Shown: positions 1 to 7,443, counted from the stretch's first letter. The stretch is DNA of 17,150 bases from Bryobacterales bacterium (GCA_016789785.1 JAEUQE010000198.1:1-17150), one strand, 5' to 3'. Numbers and translations: made by a program. The notes: generated by a model not told the origin, from the sequence alone.

Positions 1-126
1 CCTAGCATTCGCGTCGAGCGTTGTGGAGGCCAGTCCCGGCGCTTGGCATTCCATTGGCAGGTTTCTCCTTCGCCCAATTCGCCTTGACAGCCCAATTCTC
101 ATGACTGGAGTCCGTACGCGATTTGC

Positions 127-135
127 TGGTACACT
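127..135 (+). promoter_or_regulatory. Candidate extended -10 promoter for the Trm112/GT9/msbA run
   Basis: The bases TGGTACACT form a TGn extended -10 followed by TACACT, a 5/6 match to TATAAT. No good -35 box lies at the usual distance upstream, which fits the extended -10 class. Predicted transcription start is near 142, about 12 nt ahead of the ATG at 154. Motif only; not tested. Confidence 0.35.
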
Positions 136-153
136 ACAGTCTTGGCATCCGCT

Positions 154-324
154 ATGGCGATCAGCAAGGAACTATTGGAGATCTTGGTTTGCCCGTTCTG
201 CAAGGGGGATGTTCACCTCACGCCAGACGAGAGCGGATTGAAGTGTGTGCAATGCCGCCGCGTGTATCCGGTTCGCGACAGCATACCTGTGATGTTGATC
301 GACGAGGCGAAGATCGAGGATTAA
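154..324 (+). CDS. Trm112 family zinc-ribbon protein (YcaR-like)
   Basis: A 56-residue protein of the Trm112/YcaR family. Two CxxC pairs are visible, CPFC near residues 12-15 and CVQC near 31-34, forming a rubredoxin-like zinc ribbon, followed by the family's usual YPVRDSIPVML segment. Eukaryotic and archaeal Trm112 activates methyltransferases; bacterial members are small proteins of uncertain role. In Escherichia coli the homologue ycaR sits beside msbA, lpxK and kdsB, so its position next to a GT9 glycosyltransferase and an msbA homologue is consistent with a lipopolysaccharide-linked locus. The ATG at 154 is preferred; a TTG at 142 would add four residues and coincide with the predicted transcription start. 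No clear Shine-Dalgarno sequence is seen. The next gene begins 10 nt after its stop. Confidence 0.85.
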   Translation: MAISKELLEILVCPFCKGDVHLTPDESGLKCVQCRRVYPVRDSIPVMLIDEAKIED

Positions 325-334
325 GCCAGAGCCC

Positions 335-1243
335 ATGGCGCTCGTTCTAGATCAGCTCGGCAAGGGCGCGCATGTTGGCATTGTCCGGCTGCGCTCACTC
401 GGCGATTGTGTTCTCACAACGCCCGCCATTCGTCTGCTCAAGTCGCACCGTCCCGACCTTCGCATCGGCGTTGTCACGGAGCCACGGTTTGCCGGTGTGT
501 TCGAGGGCAATCCGGATATCGACGACATTCTCGATCCTTCGCCGCGAGCCGTGATCCGTTTTGCTCCCCGGCTGTGTTTGAATCTGCACGGCGGGATGCG
601 CAGCCTGGTGCTGACGATGCTGAGCGGCGCGCGCTATCGCGCAGGCTTCCGGCACTATCGTTTCCCGAACCTCTACAACGTGCGCATTCCGCGCTCGCAG
701 GAGATTCTCGGCATCGAGCGCAAGGTTCACACGGCGGAACATTTGGCTACGGCAATGTTTTATCTCGGCGTGCCTGCCGGGCAGATCCCACGGGCCGCTC
801 TCTATGCGAAGCCCATGCGGACGCCGCACCAGTACGCCGTGATTCATGCCTTCGCGTCGGCGCCTTCCAAGACATGGCCCGCGGAGCGGTTTCGCGGCAT
901 TGCGGAATACGTGCAGCGTCAAATGGACCTGGAGCCGGTCTTTCTGGGCGGACCCGGCGATGACTTGGCGGCGTTTCAGCCCTACCGCACGCACACCGGA
1001 TCGCTGGACGACACCAAGAGGCTGCTGCGATCGGCGTCCCTGTTCATTGGGAATGACTCCGGTCCCGCGCATATGGCCGCCGCGTTCGGCCTGCCTGTGA
1101 TTGTGCTCTTCGGCGCATCGGATCCCGTGGTGTGGGCGCCGTGGCAAACCATCTCCGAACAGATCATCGCGCCCGAGGGCATCGCGGCAATTCCCGTCAA
1201 GCGCGTGGTCAAGGCGTTAGAGCGGCTGCGCGTCAAAGCATGA
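335..1243 (+). CDS. Glycosyltransferase family 9 (heptosyltransferase-like)
   Basis: A 302-residue GT-B glycosyltransferase of family GT9, which transfers heptose or related sugars from a nucleotide-activated donor to the lipopolysaccharide core at the inner face of the inner membrane. The N-terminal half opens with the signature RLRSLGDCVLTTPAIRLLK (residues 18-36) and has LNLHGGMRS (82-90). The donor-binding half has PSKTWPAERF (177-186), FLGGPGDD (203-210) and the hallmark GNDSGPAHMAAAFG (239-252), followed by VLFGASDP and a late WAPW. Length fits the family, though slightly short of E. coli WaaC/WaaF. Its stop overlaps the ATG of the downstream ABC exporter (ATGA), implying translational coupling. 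The exact sugar cannot be told from sequence, so no gene symbol is given. Confidence 0.88.
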   Translation: MALVLDQLGKGAHVGIVRLRSLGDCVLTTPAIRLLKSHRPDLRIGVVTEPRFAGVFEGNPDIDDILDPSPRAVIRFAPRLCLNLHGGMRSLVLTMLSGARYRAGFRHYRFPNLYNVRIPRSQEILGIERKVHTAEHLATAMFYLGVPAGQIPRAALYAKPMRTPHQYAVIHAFASAPSKTWPAERFRGIAEYVQRQMDLEPVFLGGPGDDLAAFQPYRTHTGSLDDTKRLLRSASLFIGNDSGPAHMAAAFGLPVIVLFGASDPVVWAPWQTISEQIIAPEGIAAIPVKRVVKALERLRVKA

Positions 1244-3069
1244 ACGATCTGCGCCGCCTGCTCGGCTACGCCAAGCCTTACCGGGCGACGCTGCTGTTGT
1301 CGGTGTTTCTAATGGCGCTTGCCGGCACGGCGCACGCCATGATGGCCCTGTTGATCCGTCCGATCTTCGATCGCGTGCTGAGCCCGGCTGCCGATGCCGC
1401 GCCTGTGCTGCTGATCACAATTCCGGTTCTGAACCAGCCGTTGTACCTGCATCAGGTGATTCCGTTTCCGCTCGCCAACGCCTGGCAATTGGTGGCGGCT
1501 GGCATTCTGGCGGTGTTTCTGGTGCGCGGGTTGGCGGATTACTGTGGCAATTACCTAGTGAATCGTGCCGGATTTTCCGCCGTCACGGACATGCGCCAGC
1601 AGGTGTTTGAGAGCGTGGTGCGGCAGGATGCAGCGTTCTTTGAATCGCACTCCACTGGCCGTCTGATGTCGTCGATCATGAATGACATCGATAAGATTCA
1701 GGTGGCGACGTCGCACCTGCTTGCCGATTGGCTGCGCCAGACGTTCTCGGCGGGCGCCCTGCTTCTGGTGGTCCTGCAGATGGACTGGAAACTGGCGCTG
1801 GTGAGTCTCACCGTACTGCCCTTCGTGTTCATCCCGACGGTGCGCATTGGACGCAAGTTGCGCCGGGCCACTCGCCGTGCACAGGATCACGCCGCCGATC
1901 TCAATCAGATTCTGCAGGAGACCCTGAGCGGCCACCAGGTGGTGAAGTCCTTCGGAGCCGAGAGTATCGAAAGCGAGCGCTTCCGCAAAGCCGCCAGCCA
2001 TCTTCGGTCCAGCAACCTGCGCTACGTGGCGCAGCAGGCGCTGGCTTCTCCGATGATCGAGTTTTTCGGCGCCCTCACCATCGTGGGCTTGCTCACATAC
2101 GCGCGCCGCCAGATCCAGCTTGGCGAGCTCACCACTGGCGAGTTCACCAGCTTCGTGATCGCGCTGCTCATGCTCTATGAGCCCGTGAAACGCCTCACCG
2201 GCATCCACAACATCTTTCAACAGGCGATGGGAGCATCGCAAAAGGTATTCGAGTATCTCGACCGCGAGAGCCTCATCCAGGACAAGCCGAACGCCGTCAC
2301 CCTACGCGCATTTTCGCAGTCCGTCGAGTTCGACAACGTGTCATTCCGTTATCCGAATGCGCCTGAAGGGCTCACGCTGCGCGACATTTCGTTGCGTGTG
2401 GAGGCAGGTCAGGTGATTGCGCTGGTGGGGCCGAGCGGAGCAGGGAAGTCGACGCTTACCAATCTTCTCGCGCGCTTCTACGACGTCAGCAGCGGCTCGG
2501 TCCGCATTGATGGCGCCGATGTCCGCGATCTCGCGGTTGCGTCGTTGCGCCGGCAGATCGGCATCGTCGCGCAGGACACGTTTCTGTTTAACGATACGGT
2601 GGCGAACAACATCCGCTACGGGAATCCCAACGCGACCCCGGAACAGGTGCGCGAGGCGGCCCGCAACGCTCTTGCCGATGAGTTCATCTCGAAGCTGCCC
2701 GAAGGCTACGATACGCCGATCGGGGAACGCGGCATGAAGCTCTCCGGTGGCCAGCGGCAGCGAATCGCGATTGCGCGCGGGCTGCTGAAGAATGCACCGA
2801 TTCTCGTATTGGACGAGGCGACATCGCATCTGGACACGGAGTCGGAAATGCTTGTGCAACGGGCGCTGTCGAATCTGATCACGGGGCGTACGGTCATTGT
2901 CATCGCGCACCGGCTCTCCACGATTCGCCGCGCTGATAAGATTGTGGTGCTGGAACAGGGCCGCATCGTCGAGATTGGGCGCCACGAGGAGTTAGTGCAG
3001 TCCGGCGGCGTCTATCAGCGGCTGCATGAGTTGCAGTTTCTTGAAGTCGATCCGCTGGTGAATCTATGA
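1240..3069 (+). CDS. msbA: MsbA-type lipid A/lipid-linked oligosaccharide ABC exporter
   Basis: A 609-residue half-transporter with a transmembrane domain fused to a nucleotide-binding domain, the size and order of MsbA, which flips lipid A-core across the inner membrane. The first ~330 residues carry six predicted membrane spans. The ATPase half shows Walker A GPSGAGKST (397-405), a Q-loop near VAQDTFLFNDT, signature LSGGQRQ (501-507), Walker B ILVLDEA (521-527, catalytic Glu 526) and H-loop His 557 in IAHRLST. The ATG at 1240 overlaps the stop of the GT9 gene; an upstream in-frame start would only read through that gene in another frame. Neighbours support a lipopolysaccharide role, but other multidrug-type exporters share this architecture, so substrate is an inference. 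Confidence 0.88.
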   Translation: MNDLRRLLGYAKPYRATLLLSVFLMALAGTAHAMMALLIRPIFDRVLSPAADAAPVLLITIPVLNQPLYLHQVIPFPLANAWQLVAAGILAVFLVRGLADYCGNYLVNRAGFSAVTDMRQQVFESVVRQDAAFFESHSTGRLMSSIMNDIDKIQVATSHLLADWLRQTFSAGALLLVVLQMDWKLALVSLTVLPFVFIPTVRIGRKLRRATRRAQDHAADLNQILQETLSGHQVVKSFGAESIESERFRKAASHLRSSNLRYVAQQALASPMIEFFGALTIVGLLTYARRQIQLGELTTGEFTSFVIALLMLYEPVKRLTGIHNIFQQAMGASQKVFEYLDRESLIQDKPNAVTLRAFSQSVEFDNVSFRYPNAPEGLTLRDISLRVEAGQVIALVGPSGAGKSTLTNLLARFYDVSSGSVRIDGADVRDLAVASLRRQIGIVAQDTFLFNDTVANNIRYGNPNATPEQVREAARNALADEFISKLPEGYDTPIGERGMKLSGGQRQRIAIARGLLKNAPILVLDEATSHLDTESEMLVQRALSNLITGRTVIVIAHRLSTIRRADKIVVLEQGRIVEIGRHEELVQSGGVYQRLHELQFLEVDPLVNL

Positions 3070-3105
3070 ATCTACATCCCCGATGCGCGTCGAGCGCGAT
3101 TTGCG

Positions 3106-3112
3106 TAGGAGG
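3106..3112 (+). promoter_or_regulatory. Strong Shine-Dalgarno fixing the yicC start
   Basis: TAGGAGG lies 9 nt upstream of the ATG at 3122 and selects that codon over the in-frame ATG at 3083, which has no such site and would add 13 residues not expected ahead of the family's SMTGFAR motif. Confidence 0.7.
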
Positions 3113-3121
3113 CAGGCGCTG

Positions 3122-4015
3122 ATGGCAAGCCTCCGCAGCATGACCGGATTCGCGCGCCTTCGCAGTGTGTCCGAGCGCGGCGAAATGGTGTTCACGGTGA
3201 AGAGCGTGAACCACCGTGCGCTGGACGTTCACATGCACGTCCCCTCCGACCTCGACATCTACGAAAACAGTCTGCGCAACGCGGTGAAGCGCAAGGTGTC
3301 ACGCGGGCACGTGGATGTGCGGCTGAATTGGGACCGCAAGGACGCGGCCTCTTTGCTTTCGCTGAACGGGCCGCTGTTTCAGTCGTATCTGTCGGCCTAT
3401 CAGCAGGCTTCCACGCTTGCTGGTTCGGTTGCGCCCTGCGATGTGAACGCCGCTCTTCGTATCTCAGGCATGCTTGCCGAGACCGATGCCGAGCCTGATC
3501 CCGGACTGGAAGCCGAGTTGACCGCTCTGCTCGAGCAAGCCGTGGATCAGTTCAATGCCTCGCGCGAAAAGGAAGGGAACGCGCTGGGCGCGGTGATTCG
3601 AGAAGCCAGTCAGCGGATACGCACATGCGCGGCCGAACTTGCCGAGATTCGCAGCCGCGCGCAGCCACTGCTTCAGGAGCGTTTGCAGGAACGCCTGACC
3701 GCGCTGCTCGGGAACGCACCAGTGGAACCGCAGCGTCTGATCCAGGAAGCCGCGATTCTGGCCGACCGGAGCGATGTCACCGAAGAAATCCACCGTCTTA
3801 CCATCCACTCCGGGCAACTCGATGAGCTGATTGCCAAGGGCGCGGATATCGGCAAGAAGCTCGATTTTCTGCTCCAGGAAATGGGCCGGGAGACGAATAC
3901 CATCCTTTCCAAGACCAATGGCGCGGGCGAACTCGGATTGCGCATCACCGACCTGGGAATCGCCATCAAAGCCGAGATCGAGCGAATCCGCGAGCAGGCT
4001 CTCAATCTGGAGTAG
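3122..4015 (+). CDS. yicC: YicC family endoribonuclease
   Basis: A 297-residue YicC-family protein. E. coli YicC is an endoribonuclease that contributes to small-RNA turnover. The N-terminus has the family hallmark SMTGFAR (residues 6-12) and KSVNHRALDVHMHVP (27-41). The C-terminal DUF1732-type end has GKKLDFLLQEMGRETNTI and finishes with the ERIREQALNLE helix. Length matches the family. It lies 52 nt after the msbA stop and 28 nt before gmk, in the widely conserved yicC-gmk-rpoZ order. The start is set by an AGGAGG site. No damage is seen. Confidence 0.9.
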   Translation: MASLRSMTGFARLRSVSERGEMVFTVKSVNHRALDVHMHVPSDLDIYENSLRNAVKRKVSRGHVDVRLNWDRKDAASLLSLNGPLFQSYLSAYQQASTLAGSVAPCDVNAALRISGMLAETDAEPDPGLEAELTALLEQAVDQFNASREKEGNALGAVIREASQRIRTCAAELAEIRSRAQPLLQERLQERLTALLGNAPVEPQRLIQEAAILADRSDVTEEIHRLTIHSGQLDELIAKGADIGKKLDFLLQEMGRETNTILSKTNGAGELGLRITDLGIAIKAEIERIREQALNLE

Positions 4016-4043
4016 CACCTCGCGACGCGCAAGCAACTTTCCT

Positions 4044-4703
4044 ATGAACGACGCCGCACCTCGAATCGATCCATCCATCGCCACGCGTCAGAGCGCAGTG
4101 TTCATCATTTCGGCCCCATCGGGATCGGGCAAGTCGACCCTGGTGCGACGCATCCTTGCTCGCGATCCGAACCTGCTGTTTTCGATTTCCTACACCACTC
4201 GGCGGCCGCGCGGCAATGAGAAGCCTGGCGAGAGCTACGTGTACATTGAGCGGGCGGAGTTTGAGGATCGAATTGAGAAGGGCGAGTTTCTCGAATGGGC
4301 TCAGGTGTTTGGCAATTATTATGGAACCCACGGCTCAATCTGGGATCGCGCCCGCGGCGAAGGAAAGGACTTGCTGCTCGACATTGACGTGCAAGGTGCG
4401 GCACAATTGAAGGAGAAGATCCAGGACGCGGTTTCGATCTTTGTCCTGGCGCCCTCCCGGGAAATTCTGGAACAACGCCTGCGCGCCCGTTCAGAGGATT
4501 CGGCGGACGTGATCGCGAAACGTCTGGCGGAAGCTGCGGTGGAGATCCGGAACTATCATCGCTATGACTATGTGGTGGTGAATGACGAGGTGGAGGAGGC
4601 AGTTGCGACGCTCGGTGCGATCATCCGGGCGGAGCGGGTGCGGCGTCAGCGGATGGAGCTTCGGATTCGTCCCATTCTGGACACCTTCGGCGAATTACTG
4701 TAA
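4044..4703 (+). CDS. gmk: Guanylate kinase
   Basis: A 219-residue guanylate kinase that phosphorylates GMP to GDP with ATP in the cytoplasm. The P-loop APSGSGKST is at residues 24-32. The GMP-binding part follows with SISYTTRRPRGNEKPGESY (47-65), close to the family pattern TSRxPRxGExxGxxY, and later YGTHGSIWD and LLLDIDVQGAAQLK (110-123). The usual C-terminal RRxAEAxxEI-like segment is present as KRLAEAAVEIRNYHRYDYVVVND. The ATG at 4044 gives the normal family length; the preceding frame only runs antiparallel through yicC sequence. Any ribosome site is weak, so coupling to yicC is likely. rpoZ begins 18 nt downstream. Confidence 0.95.
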   Translation: MNDAAPRIDPSIATRQSAVFIISAPSGSGKSTLVRRILARDPNLLFSISYTTRRPRGNEKPGESYVYIERAEFEDRIEKGEFLEWAQVFGNYYGTHGSIWDRARGEGKDLLLDIDVQGAAQLKEKIQDAVSIFVLAPSREILEQRLRARSEDSADVIAKRLAEAAVEIRNYHRYDYVVVNDEVEEAVATLGAIIRAERVRRQRMELRIRPILDTFGELL

Positions 4704-4721
4704 GCAAGGCAAGGAAGACTC

Positions 4722-4961
4722 ATGGCCGAGAGAATCGTGCGCAGCGCAAACAACGTGATTCCGGATGATCCGGAAACGAGTACCTACCGTTTCATTATCG
4801 TCGCCGCCAAGCGCGCCCGTCAGCTTCAGAGCGGAGCACGCAGCTTCCTGCCGACCACTTCACGCAAGCCGACGGTAACGTCGATGGAAGAGGTCCGCCG
4901 GGGCTTGGTGAAGTATACCGATGCGAATCGCGACGCGGCGTTGTTGGCCGCCGAAGCCTGA
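4722..4961 (+). CDS. rpoZ: RNA polymerase omega subunit
   Basis: A 79-residue omega subunit, which helps assemble and stabilise the beta-prime subunit of RNA polymerase. The conserved core is visible as YRFIIVAAKRARQLQSGA (residues 22-39), matching the family's R(F/Y)xLVxxAakRArQL pattern, followed by KPTVTSMEEVRRGLVKY (49-65). AAGGA at 4711-4715 sits 6 nt before the ATG. It follows gmk by 18 nt, the common arrangement. In many bacteria coaBC comes next; here a gene-free stretch and a broken toxin-antitoxin pair follow, so the run seems to end here. A weak hairpin (CCGCC/GGCGG) spans its stop but has no T-run. Confidence 0.93.
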   Translation: MAERIVRSANNVIPDDPETSTYRFIIVAAKRARQLQSGARSFLPTTSRKPTVTSMEEVRRGLVKYTDANRDAALLAAEA

Positions 4962-5244
4962 GGCGGTCCCGAAGCCTGCCGGCAGCGTGGAGTTTGCGTC
5001 GAGCCGGGACGGGATGCTGAGATCCGCAAGGAATGTGTGCCGCAGGTGGCGCCACTGACCGGTCGCCGACTTTGCTCGGTCAGAGCCCCCGCGGTCTCTT
5101 CGCACGGCTTCAATTGAACTGCCTTGAGAGTTCTTTCCCGCGAGAGACCCGCCATATCGACCTGCGTGCCGGCTTCCACCGGAGGACTTTGCGCCCTCCG
5201 GGTTGCGGTGCGCCAGGAATTTGGTGTTACCAAAAACTGAGAAC
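4962..5244. other. Gene-free region rich in inverted repeats
   Basis: No convincing protein is encoded on either strand. Several inverted repeats can be read directly: palindrome CTGCCGGCAG at 4976-4985; CTGACCG at 5055-5061 with CGGTCAG at 5077-5083; GGTCTCTTCGC at 5093-5103 with GCGAGAGACC at 5140-5149 (one bulged T) enclosing palindrome TTCAATTGAA at 5109-5118; CCGGAGG at 5179-5185 with CCTCCGG at 5195-5201; and TTTGGT at 5220-5225 with ACCAAA at 5229-5234. None is followed by a clear T-run on the plus strand, so a standard terminator is not supported. It may be a structured RNA, a repeat element, or a relic. Confidence 0.4.
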
Positions 5245-5659
5245 ATGGGGCAGGTTCTTGGGCCGTTCCGCACTACCTGTTTCAGGATGAGGAAGGACAT
5301 GTGCCTCTGCTTCCTTGATTGGAGAGGGCGAGTCCATTCCTCTTTTGGAGTGGCTCCGCGAGATGCCCGTGAAGGTGCAGGCCAAATGTACGGAACGGAA
5401 TTGACCGCTTGGGTGAACTTGGCCACGAACTCCGGCGACCAGAAGCAGATTCTTGCGGGACGGAATCTACGAGCTTCGAGCGACCTATCAGGGGATGCAC
5501 TACCGTATGCTGTATTCCTTTACAGGCAAGGCTGTTGTTGTCGTCTCGCACGGCTTGACGAAGGAACGGGAGGTCCCGCGCGCCGAAATCGCACGAGCGA
5601 TTGAACGGAAGAAGCAGGTCGAGACCGACTTCAAGAGATTCACGTTCAAGCCGGAGTAA
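5245..5659 (+). pseudogene. Broken RelE/HigB (Gp49-like) toxin relic
   Basis: Remains of a Gp49-like RelE/HigB mRNA-cleaving toxin, recognisable only by joining frames. One frame gives YLFQDEEGHVPLLP from 5274 and stops at TGA 5316-5318. A second frame (from about 5321) gives GEGESIPLLEWLREMPVKVQ and stops at TGA 5402-5404. The first frame resumes with IDRLGELGHELRRPEAD (5400-5450). The second frame returns at 5453 with RDGIYELRATYQG through VVVVSHGLTKEREVPRAEI to the TAA at 5657-5659. The C-terminal two-thirds is a normal toxin in order. A possible ATG at 5245 is in yet another frame. At least three frame changes mean no functional toxin. The cognate antitoxin relic follows 4 nt later. Confidence 0.75.
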
Positions 5660-5663
5660 GTCT

Positions 5664-5986
5664 ATGGCAAGGAAAAAGTTCTATTCGAAAGCATAGGCGT
5701 ATCTCTACACACAGTACATCGCTGGAGATCCGGCGCGCGAGCAGGCGTACGAAGAGGAAGTCGTCAACGCGGAGTCGCCCGGAAGATCTACGAACTCCGC
5801 ATCAAGGCTGGACTGACACAGCAGGAGCTTGCGTCTCGCGTTGGGACCACGAAGTCGGCGATTTCCCGATTGGAAGATGCCGACTATGAGGGCCACTCGC
5901 TCTCCATGATGAAGCGAATTGCCGAAGCCCTCGGCAAGCGTGTGGAGATCCGATTCTTGCCTGCGAAGAAGCTCAAGACCGCGTGA
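5664..5986 (+). pseudogene. Broken HigA-like XRE antitoxin relic
   Basis: Remains of an XRE/Cro-type helix-turn-helix antitoxin that would neutralise the preceding toxin and repress the operon. The ATG at 5664 starts MARKKFYSKA, but codon 11 is TAG (5694-5696) where the following AYL context suggests a lost Trp codon. Reading on, the frame holds to the GAG at 5772-5774, then one base is missing; from 5777 the next frame gives ARKIYELRIKAGLTQQELA, VGTTKSAISRLED and ALGKRVEIRFLP to the TGA at 5984-5986. The helix-turn-helix is intact in sequence but cut off from a start codon. Toxin-first order is that of higBA. It ends 14 nt from the convergent MFS gene. Confidence 0.78.
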
Positions 5987-6000
5987 GGGGCCAGCCCAAG

Positions 6001-7248
6001 TCACTCCAACTCCGCCGACCGTGTCTCTGGCAGCAGCCAGATCAGCGCACCGCCCAGCAGGTAGAAGCCGGCGCAGAAGGTGAGCGCGGCCCCCAGTCCG
6101 ATGCGCTCCGCCGATGCCCCGATCGCAAACGGAGCCAGCGCACTTACGCCACGTCCCAGATTATAGGCGAAGCCTTGTGCCGTGCCTCGGACCGCCGTCG
6201 GGAACAGCTCCGCCAGCATCGCGCCGAACAGCGAGAAATACCCCGTTCCAAAGAAACCGATCGCCGGCCCGAGCACCCATAGCCAGCGCTCGGCATCCTC
6301 CGGCCGCCACTGCGGCAACAGGCCGAACACCGGCGTCAACACCGCCGCCACCCCGACATAGAAGGCGAAAGCGGGCTTCCGGCCCCAACGGTCGGCCAGA
6401 ACGCCAAAGGAGAGATATCCCGCATACGCGCCCGCCTGGATGACGATCAGCCAGAGGCTCGAACGGACCAGGTCCATCCCGGCGCCACCCGCTTCACGTG
6501 ACGCACTCAAAAAACCAGGTAACCAACTGAAAAGGCCCCAGTAGGCGATCAGCACTGATGTCGCGACCGACGTCGCGATGGCGGTGCGGCGCCGCAGGGA
6601 CGGGCCGAATAGGGCCCGGAAGATCGCGCCCGTGCCGGTGCGCCGTCGGTTGGCCCAAAGCTTCGGCTCCTTCACCTGACGCCGGATGGCGATGGTGAGC
6701 AGGGCAGGGAGCACACCCACGAGAAACAAGGCACGCCAGCCGAAGGCCGGAAGCACGACGGCCGAGATTGCGGCGGCCAGCATGTAGCCCAGCGCCCAGC
6801 CCGACTGCATGAAGCTGATCGCCTTGCCGCGATGTTCGGCAGGCCAGGACTCAGCCACCAGGACCGAGCCCGCGGACCATTCGCCACCGAGGCCAAGCCC
6901 GACCAGCGACCTCCAGAACAGCAACGAGGAAAGCCCTGTGGCTGTTGCACTTCCACCACTTGCTATCGAGTAAAGCAGGATGGTAAAGATTAGCGTCCTG
7001 GTGCGTCCGATACGGTCGGCGAGAATCCCGCATCCGATGCCCCCGACGGCCGATGCCAGCATGGTGAAGGTGGTGACCAGGCCAGCCTGGGCTAAGCTCA
7101 GTCCGAACTCGGCGCGGATCGACTGGAGCGCGAAGAGGTACAACACCACGTCCATCGCGTCCAGGAGAAATCCAAGCATGGCGGCCCACAGCGCAAGCCA
7201 GCGGGGAGAGCCGAAGTCGGCGAGGAAGGGGACTGGCTGGCGCGTCAT
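6001..7248 (-). CDS. MFS transporter (aromatic acid/sialate:H+ symporter-like)
   Basis: A 415-residue major facilitator superfamily permease of the inner membrane with about 12 hydrophobic spans. The N-terminal half has LDAMDVVLYLFAL in the first helix (an Asp motif typical of the aromatic-acid and sialate/lactate symporter families) and loop 2-3 motif GILADRIGRTRT, followed by GLGLGGEWSAGSVLVAE in helix 4. The second half repeats the motif as GVLADRWGRKP. These point to a proton-coupled organic-acid importer, but substrate cannot be read from sequence. An AGGAA lies about 9 nt before the ATG at 7246-7248. It is convergent with the toxin-antitoxin relic and divergent from the HlyD-like gene; a palindrome and direct repeat sit 21-42 nt upstream of its start. 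Confidence 0.85.
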   Translation of the reverse strand: MTRQPVPFLADFGSPRWLALWAAMLGFLLDAMDVVLYLFALQSIRAEFGLSLAQAGLVTTFTMLASAVGGIGCGILADRIGRTRTLIFTILLYSIASGGSATATGLSSLLFWRSLVGLGLGGEWSAGSVLVAESWPAEHRGKAISFMQSGWALGYMLAAAISAVVLPAFGWRALFLVGVLPALLTIAIRRQVKEPKLWANRRRTGTGAIFRALFGPSLRRRTAIATSVATSVLIAYWGLFSWLPGFLSASREAGGAGMDLVRSSLWLIVIQAGAYAGYLSFGVLADRWGRKPAFAFYVGVAAVLTPVFGLLPQWRPEDAERWLWVLGPAIGFFGTGYFSLFGAMLAELFPTAVRGTAQGFAYNLGRGVSALAPFAIGASAERIGLGAALTFCAGFYLLGGALIWLLPETRSAELE

Positions 7249-7268
7249 CCGCGAGTTCCTAGATCCAG

Positions 7269-7290
7269 TGAAATCAATTGATTGAAATCA
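7269..7290. promoter_or_regulatory. Candidate operator upstream of the MFS gene
   Basis: A perfect 12-bp palindrome AATCAATTGATT (7272-7283) is interleaved with a direct repeat TGAAATCA (7269-7276 and 7283-7290, 14 nt apart). It lies 21-42 nt upstream of the MFS start, in the divergent spacer with the HlyD-like gene. Such a layout suits a dimeric regulator, but no regulator gene is next to it. AT-rich composition in a GC-rich region adds some weight. Confidence 0.35.
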
Positions 7291-7437
7291 GGAAGTGATG
7301 TGGAGATTGAAGTTCGGCCGCCGACCACCATGGCAACGTTCAGCGGAATCCCGTCACCGCCTCCCCTGCGGAGAGCAGATTTCCAGCCCCTGCCGTAACC
7401 TCGTAAAGAATTCATGCGCCTATCCTTATGGCCGTTG

Positions 7438-7443
7438 TATCAT
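7438..7443 (+). promoter_or_regulatory. Possible -10 box for the HlyD-like gene
   Basis: TATCAT is a 5/6 match to TATAAT, 25 nt before the ATG at 7469. No convincing -35 box is seen at 16-18 nt. GAAGGGA at 7450-7456 could act as the ribosome site with a 12-nt spacing, so any leader would be short. Confidence 0.22.

Noticed and set aside
84..89. TTGACA as a -35 box for the first gene
   Set aside because: At 17 bp downstream there is no -10-like hexamer; the extended -10 at 127-135 is too far away (40 bp).
4976..4985. Palindrome CTGCCGGCAG as an rpoZ terminator
   Set aside because: It has no loop and no T-run after it.
4860..5426. A 188-residue minus-strand frame across the post-rpoZ region
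   Set aside because: It overlaps rpoZ and the toxin relic antisense, its middle is Gly/Ser/Arg-rich, and no family was recognised; the region is better described as inverted-repeat-rich non-coding DNA.
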